A stretch of DNA of 64,000 nucleotides from Planctomycetota bacterium (GTDB lineage Bacteria > Planctomycetota > UBA1135 > GCA-002686595). The stretch's first letter is position 1. The number at the start of each line of letters is the position of its first letter. This document shows, piece by piece, positions 56,639-64,000 of this stretch. Both the position numbers and the translations under genes were made by a program. The stretch covers positions 82,634 through 146,633 of the forward strand of contig NZBA01000063.1 of NCBI GenBank assembly GCA_002686265.1, given 5' to 3'. The notes beneath the pieces are model-generated. The model had not been told where the DNA came from and made no database searches. It worked only from the letters and a program-made list of their open reading frames with translations.

Positions 56639-57265
56639 ATGATTCCTTCTCCCGCAGAGCTTCGAGCCCTCGCCCGCCGCGACCCACGCCTGGGTCGCGC
56701 CATGGGGAGTGTCTCCCCGTTTCCAGGTTTCCCCGCGGGAGGCGGCGGGCGGGGGCGGACCCACTTCGAGGAGCTGGCGCGGGCGATCGTCCACCAGCAG
56801 CTCGCCGGCGCCGCCGCGCGGACGATCTGGGGCCGTGTGCGCGCCCTGGGCGACGGAGCGAGGTCCTTGGGGCCGGAGGCGATCGTCCGCCTCTCCGACG
56901 AACGCCTGCGGGGCGCGGGCCTTTCGCGCGGGAAGCTGGCCGCCCTGCGGGACCTGTCCGAGCGCGCCTGCGATGGCCGCCTGCGCCTGCGCTCCCTCGG
57001 CCGCCTCGCGGACGGGGAGGTGGTCGCGCGCCTCGTGGAGGTCCACGGGATCGGGGTCTGGACGGCCCAGATGTTCCTGCTCTTTCGCCTCGGTCGTCTG
57101 GATGTGACGGCTCCAGGCGACCTTGGCTTGCGGGAGGGACTGCGTCGGCTCGACGGCCTTGCCGAGCGCCCGACCCCGGCCGAGTTCGAGCGACGGGCGG
57201 AGGTCTGGCGACCCCTGAGGAGCGTGGCCAGCTGGGCTTTGTGGCGGCTCGCGGACGAGAGCTGA
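56639..57265 (+). CDS. DNA-3-methyladenine glycosylase II family (HhH-GPD)
   Basis: THFEELARAIVHQQLAGAAARTIWGRV; LVEVHGIGVWTAQMFLLFRLGRLDVTAPGDLGLREGL (HhH plus catalytic Asp region). Confidence 0.9.
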   Translation: MIPSPAELRALARRDPRLGRAMGSVSPFPGFPAGGGGRGRTHFEELARAIVHQQLAGAAARTIWGRVRALGDGARSLGPEAIVRLSDERLRGAGLSRGKLAALRDLSERACDGRLRLRSLGRLADGEVVARLVEVHGIGVWTAQMFLLFRLGRLDVTAPGDLGLREGLRRLDGLAERPTPAEFERRAEVWRPLRSVASWALWRLADES

Positions 57266-57340
57266 GCATCTGGGGAAATCCCTGGAACCCTGCTCCGCGA
57301 TCCTCATCATGCCCTGGCTGACAGCGACCCACGAGTTGGG

Positions 57341-59152
<1,812 letters not shown>

Positions 59153-59220
59153 GGCCAGCCCGGCAGGCGCCCAGGCCTGCCTGAGCGGCCGGCAGTGCGT
59201 ACACTCCAGCACCGAGGACC

Positions 59221-61512
59221 ATGCCGCAGTCCGCTCCCAGCCAGCCGTCCGCCCAGGGCGATCCCCATCGAGGGCTCCTGTACCGCGCGTGGGCCGGATT
59301 CGTCAGCTTCGTATTCCTGGCGTTGACGCGGCTGTTCTACCGGGTGCGCGTCGAGGGCGCCGAGCACCTCCCGGCCGAGGGCGGCGTCCTGCTCGTCTGC
59401 AACCACCTCTCCTACATCGACCCGCTGTTCGTCGGCGTCGCCAGCTCGCGCCGGCCACGCTTCATGATGTTCCGGGATTTCCTTCGCTTCCCGGTCATCG
59501 GTGGCTTCGCGCGCCTGATGGGGACGATCCCGATTTCGTCGGAAGACACGACCGCCCAGAAGCGGGCCGCGATCGTCGCGGTCTCGCGCCTGCTCTCCCA
59601 GGGTGCAGTGGTGTGCATCTTCGCCGAGGGCGCGATCACCCGTACCGGCAACGTGATGGGCTTCGCCCGCGGCTGCGAGCGCATCGCCCGCAGGGCGCGC
59701 GTGCCCCTCGTCCCGATGGCGCTCGACGGCTTGTGGGGCAGCGTCTTCAGCTTCCAGGGCGGCCGTGCCCTGCGCAGGCTGCCGAGCCCGTGGCGGCGGC
59801 GTGTGCGCGTCCGGCTCGGGGCCCCGCTCCCGAGCGACACGCCCGCCTGGGAGGTGCGCCAGCACGTCCAGACCCTCCTCGGCGATGCGCGCGCCTCCCA
59901 GTGGAGCGGCTGTGCGAACCTCCCGGAGCTGTTCCTGCGTTCCGCGGCTCGCCACGCACGCCGGCTGGCGATCGTCGACACGATGGGCGCGCGCCTTTCC
60001 TACCGACAGGTCCTGCAGAAGGCCCTGGCCCTGCACCGCGTGATCGAGCGTCGCTTCGCTGGGGTCGAGCGCATCGGCCTCTACCTGCCGCCGGGGGCGG
60101 CCGGGGCCGTGGCCAATCTGGCGGTCTCCCTCACCGGCCGGGTGACGGTCAACCTCAACTACAGTCTCGGGCCGGCCGCCCTCGCCGATTCGATCGAGAC
60201 CGCCGGCCTCGAGGTCGTGCTCACCTCGCCGCGCTTCCTCGAGGCCCTCGGCAGCGGCTCGCCCGCGACCGAGGAGGCGACCGTCGATCTGGAGTCGGTG
60301 GCCGAGTTGGTGCGCCCGCTCGACAAGCTGTACGCCTTGGTCGGCTCCTTCCTGCCGGGTGCCCTGCTCGCGCGCCTGGTGCTGCCAGTCGAAGACGCCT
60401 CGCAGCCGGCGACGATCCTGTTCTCGAGCGGCAGTACCGGCGCGCCCAAGGGGGTCGTGTTGAGCCACCGCAACCTGCTCGCCAACCTGCACGCGTTTTC
60501 GGACACGGTCGAGCTCGGGCCGTCCGACCGCGTCTTGGGCGTGCTGCCCTTCTTCCACGTCTTCGGCTACAACGTCACGCTCTGGGCACCGCTCTGTCGC
60601 GGCGCGCGCGTTTGCTACCACGCACGGCCGACCGATGGCGCGGTCGTGGCGCGCCTGTGCGCCGAGGAGCGGCTCACGATCCTGCTCGCCACTCCGACCT
60701 TCTACCAGCTGTGGATGCGCCGGTTCGAGCGCGAATCGATCGCGAGCGTGAGGATGGCCATCGCCGGCGCCGAGAGGCTCCCGCCGGCCCTCTCCGATGC
60801 CTGGCGCGAGGCCCTCGGCGGGCGCCTGTTCGAGGGCTACGGCTGCACGGAGCTCTCGCCCGTCGTGGCGGTCAACCACCCCGACCGCGGCGAGGAGGGC
60901 CACCGCCAGAGTGGCAGCTCGCCGGGCAGCGTGGGGCGCCCGATCCCTGGAGTGAGCGTGCGCATCGTCGATCCCGACTCGGGGGCGAGCTTGCCTCCCG
61001 GCCGCGACGGCTCGATCGAGGTCCACGGCCCGAGTGTGATGGGGGGCTACCTCAACCGCCCGGACTTGAGCGCGGAGGTCCTGAGCGAGGGCTGGTACGA
61101 CACGGGCGACGTCGGCCGACTCGATCGTGAGGGTTTCCTGACCCTTACCGACCGGCGATCGCGCTTCAGCAAGATCGGCGGCGAGATGGTGCCCCACGGA
61201 CAGGTGGAGAGCGTCCTCGACGAGCTGACGCGGGCCTTGCACGCCGAGGGTGGGGGCGCCCCCCAGGACGCGCCCGGGCTGTGCGTGACCGCCGTCGCCG
61301 ATGCACGCCGCGGAGAGCGCCTGGTCGTGCTTCACACGCCCTTGGGCTTCGAACGCGAACGGCTCGTCGCTGGCCTCTCGGCGAGCGAGGTGCCGCTCCT
61401 CTTTCAGCCTCGGCCCGACAGCTACTTCGAGGTCGAGAGCCTCCCCGCCCTCGGCAGCGGCAAGACGGACCTGGCCGGAGTGCGGGCGGCGGCCGAGGGC
61501 CTCACGGGCTGA
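59221..61512 (+). CDS. Fused glycerophospholipid acyltransferase / acyl-ACP (CoA) synthetase (Aas-like)
   Basis: PlsC-type NHLSYIDP (HX4D) and FAEGAITRTG; AMP-binding ILFSSGSTGAPKGVVLSH, WYDTGDVGRLDREGFLTLTDRRSRFSKIGGEMV. Confidence 0.92.
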   Translation: MPQSAPSQPSAQGDPHRGLLYRAWAGFVSFVFLALTRLFYRVRVEGAEHLPAEGGVLLVCNHLSYIDPLFVGVASSRRPRFMMFRDFLRFPVIGGFARLMGTIPISSEDTTAQKRAAIVAVSRLLSQGAVVCIFAEGAITRTGNVMGFARGCERIARRARVPLVPMALDGLWGSVFSFQGGRALRRLPSPWRRRVRVRLGAPLPSDTPAWEVRQHVQTLLGDARASQWSGCANLPELFLRSAARHARRLAIVDTMGARLSYRQVLQKALALHRVIERRFAGVERIGLYLPPGAAGAVANLAVSLTGRVTVNLNYSLGPAALADSIETAGLEVVLTSPRFLEALGSGSPATEEATVDLESVAELVRPLDKLYALVGSFLPGALLARLVLPVEDASQPATILFSSGSTGAPKGVVLSHRNLLANLHAFSDTVELGPSDRVLGVLPFFHVFGYNVTLWAPLCRGARVCYHARPTDGAVVARLCAEERLTILLATPTFYQLWMRRFERESIASVRMAIAGAERLPPALSDAWREALGGRLFEGYGCTELSPVVAVNHPDRGEEGHRQSGSSPGSVGRPIPGVSVRIVDPDSGASLPPGRDGSIEVHGPSVMGGYLNRPDLSAEVLSEGWYDTGDVGRLDREGFLTLTDRRSRFSKIGGEMVPHGQVESVLDELTRALHAEGGGAPQDAPGLCVTAVADARRGERLVVLHTPLGFERERLVAGLSASEVPLLFQPRPDSYFEVESLPALGSGKTDLAGVRAAAEGLTG

Positions 61513-62626
61513 GGGCCGCGGCGGAGCCTCGGGCGGGAGCGACCGCCCGCGCGAGGGCGGGGTCGTGCTCGCGCCCGAGGAGCAGGTCGGCCGCCAGGCG
61601 TCCCACGCCCACGGCACTCGAGATTCCGTGGCCCCCCAGGGCGGCGACCCACTCCAGGCCCGCGACGTCGGGATCCGCTCCGATCAGGAATTCCTCGTCG
61701 GCGGCGAAGGTGCGCAGGCCGGCCCAAAAGTGGGCGGCGCCGGCGTCGGCGGCGGGGGCCAACAGGTGCGCCGTCTTCTCCGCGATGCGCTCGCGAACGC
61801 TCTCGTCGGCCTCCCATTTGTCGGGATCGACCGCGCTCTGATCGCAGGCGCACAGGAGCCAACCGCCGCTCTCGGGCCGGGCGTAGAAGCCGTCGGCGTC
61901 GGACCACAGCACGGGACCGGCGGGGTCGACGTTCCTATCGGGGCCGGTCACCAGGAGGTGGCGGCGCGTGGGGCGCAGGAGGACTCTCGAGCCCGCCGCC
62001 CGGGCGAGGGCGCCGGCCCAGGCCCCGGCGGCCAGGACGACGCGCGCGGCCCTCAGACGCTCCCCGTCCTCGAGGACCACGCCGTCCACCCGACCGTCGC
62101 CGACCTCGAGCGCGGTTACGCGCGCGCCGGTCCGCAGGCGCACCCCCGCGCGCCGCGCGCCGCGCACGAGACCGTCGAGCAGGGCCGCGACGTCGATGCG
62201 GCCCTCCTCGCGCAGGAGGACCCCCCCTTGGGCGCGGCCGGTGAAAGCCGGCAGGAGCGCGCGCAGGTCGGCCTCGTCGAGGTGCTCGACGGCTCCGGCC
62301 GGGCGCGCGGCGAGCCAGCGCTCCAGGGAGGAGGGCGTGGGATCGGCGGGCACGAGGACCGTGCCGCAGGGAGCCAGCAGCGGGACGGGGGCGAAGTCCT
62401 CGGGCGGGGAGGCGAGGAAGCGCGCACTTTGCTGCGCCAGGCTCGTCGCGGCCTCGGACGGGCACCAGACACGCAGGATGGCCGCATTGAGAGCCGTGGA
62501 GTGGGCTCCGAGCTGCTCCTCGGCCTCGAGCAGCACGACATCGCTCTCGCCGCTCTCGGCCAGGGCCCAGGCCGTGGCGGCACCGGCGATCCCACCGCCC
62601 ACGATCGCGAAGCGCGTGCGCTGCAT
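61502..62626 (-). CDS. FAD-dependent amino-acid oxidase/dehydrogenase (DAO family)
   Basis: RFAIVGGGIAGAATAWALAESGESDVVLLEAEEQLGAHSTALNAA dinucleotide-binding motif; VLAAGAWAGALA. Confidence 0.88.
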   Translation of the reverse strand: MQRTRFAIVGGGIAGAATAWALAESGESDVVLLEAEEQLGAHSTALNAAILRVWCPSEAATSLAQQSARFLASPPEDFAPVPLLAPCGTVLVPADPTPSSLERWLAARPAGAVEHLDEADLRALLPAFTGRAQGGVLLREEGRIDVAALLDGLVRGARRAGVRLRTGARVTALEVGDGRVDGVVLEDGERLRAARVVLAAGAWAGALARAAGSRVLLRPTRRHLLVTGPDRNVDPAGPVLWSDADGFYARPESGGWLLCACDQSAVDPDKWEADESVRERIAEKTAHLLAPAADAGAAHFWAGLRTFAADEEFLIGADPDVAGLEWVAALGGHGISSAVGVGRLAADLLLGREHDPALARAVAPARGSAAALSP

Positions 62627-62681
62627 GGGGCCGAGTGTCATCGTCGGGACGGACGGGGGAAGGAGCCGCGCGCGCCCTCTC

Positions 62682-63257
62682 TCAGGTGCTGCCCCGGCGC
62701 AGGTCCAGCACGCGCGCCAGGGCGGTCAGCACCAGGGCGTTGTCGATGCGTCCCTCCCGCACCCAGTGCCGGATCTCCTCGGGGGAGCGCGTCAGGACCT
62801 CGATGTCCTCCCCGGGGTCGAGGTCCTGCTCGTGGGTCAGGACGGCCTCCTCCGCCAGCCACTGGTGGCAGAGGTTGTCGAGGAAGGCCGGATTGGGATC
62901 GACGTGCCCGAGGTAGGTCCAGCGCTCGGAACTGTAGCCGGTCTCCTCGCGCAGTTCCCGGCGCGCCGCGTCCCCGTGGTCCTCCCCCGGGTCCACCACG
63001 CCGCTGGGGATTTCGGTCGTGACCGACGCGGACCCGAACCGGTATTGCCGCACGAGCACGAGATCGCCCTCGGTGGTCTCCGCCAGCACGTTGACCCAGT
63101 CGGGCGCCTCGAGCACGAGGCGCTCGAACGGTTCCTGCGAGCGCGGGTGGATCAGGGTGTCCCAGCGCGGGCGGAAGAGGACCAGGGAGTCTCCGTGCCG
63201 GCTGGCGCGGTTCTCCCAGGGGCGGGGCCCGGGAGCATCGGGCGGGGGGGGATCCAT
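62682..63257 (-). CDS. NUDIX hydrolase (ADP-ribose pyrophosphatase-like)
   Basis: EIPSGVVDPGEDHGDAARRELREETGY matches the Nudix box GX5EX7REUXEEXGU. Confidence 0.93.
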   Translation of the reverse strand: MDPPPPDAPGPRPWENRASRHGDSLVLFRPRWDTLIHPRSQEPFERLVLEAPDWVNVLAETTEGDLVLVRQYRFGSASVTTEIPSGVVDPGEDHGDAARRELREETGYSSERWTYLGHVDPNPAFLDNLCHQWLAEEAVLTHEQDLDPGEDIEVLTRSPEEIRHWVREGRIDNALVLTALARVLDLRRGST

Positions 63258-63559
63258 CGCCGGGATTGTAGGCGAGCCCGACCGTGACGGGGCGTTGGGG
63301 TCTGTGAGAGGCCGAGGCCTCGGGGTGCGAGCCGGAGGAGCCTCGGAAGCGTGCAAACCCCGTGGCTACAGCATTTCCGGAGATTCTCCACCACTTTTCT
63401 GCCCTTCCCCTACCCTAGGAACTCGTGCCACGGTCGGATTCGACTCCTGCGGGCGTGTGGGCCCGCCAGCCGACTGTGGACAGAGAGACCATCCCCACGG
63501 GACCATTCGATTCCCCGGTGCCATCTCCGGCCCCACCCCTACTTCAGAGAGAGACACAG

Positions 63560-64000
63560 ATGCGAACCTCCTTCCTCGCCATCGCGGCCCTTGCCGGCGC
63601 CGCCTTCATGCCTGCCAGCGCGCAGATCGGCTCCGCTCCGGGGGCCGGCGGTGTTCGGGCCCAGAAACCTCAGAGTGCGCAAGCCCTCGCCCACAAGCAG
63701 GCCGCCCAGAGCAGTGGGCTGTTCCAGTCGGCGGCGGCTGCTTCGACCTCGGGCGGCTGGCTCGGGACTGGTGGCGACGACTGCGCCGCTCCGACCGCCG
63801 TCTCCGGCCAGGGGGACTTCCCCTTCGACAACGGCGCGGCCACCACGGGCGGCGAGGGGCAGAGCAACAGTCTCTGCTTCGCCTTCGGCACCTCGGGCGT
63901 CAACAACGACGTGTGGTTCGACTGGACGCCGGACTGTGACGGGGACGCCGTCGTGACCATGTGCGGCGGCACCGGCGTCGACACCAAGATCGCCGGCTAC
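63560..64000 (+). CDS. Secreted protein, N-terminal part, cut by window end
   Basis: Signal MRTSFLAIAALAGAAFMPASAQ; 'DDCAAPTAVSGQGDFPFDNGAATTGGEG...NDVWFDWTPDCDGDAVVTMCGGTGVDTKIAGY' domain running off the window. Confidence 0.75.
   Translation, partial: MRTSFLAIAALAGAAFMPASAQIGSAPGAGGVRAQKPQSAQALAHKQAAQSSGLFQSAAAASTSGGWLGTGGDDCAAPTAVSGQGDFPFDNGAATTGGEGQSNSLCFAFGTSGVNNDVWFDWTPDCDGDAVVTMCGGTGVDTKIAGY

Overview
High-GC, gene-dense chromosomal window. The gene content suggests a planctomycete: several sulfatases, secreted FG-GAP/VCBS and RCC1 proteins, an H1-like basic protein, and a recurrent C-terminal '(F)QFWYRDP...GFN.(S/T)..L...(F)CP' domain. I support about 45 genes. The main points of interest are: (1) a dispersed selenocysteine locus with selA, a selD whose frame runs through an in-frame UGA (CAG-U-AAKMP), and an unlisted tRNA-Sec (selC, anticodon UCA), all within about 9.4 kb, with selB not visible; (2) a shared C-terminal domain on three unrelated secreted proteins; (3) a GDPD-fold protein that has lost both catalytic His motifs; (4) short tandem duplications at convergent gene ends, several including the stop codon; (5) a TPP riboswitch before thiC with a tandem duplication in its 5' flank; (6) several interrupted reading frames, including FG-GAP pseudogenes and an EVE-domain gene with a one-base homopolymer shift; (7) a complete liv-type ABC operon with an embedded acyl-CoA synthetase; (8) an nfeD-nfeD-floA operon. 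No CRISPR array, prophage or transposase was recognised. All homology calls come from reading the translations; no database search was run.
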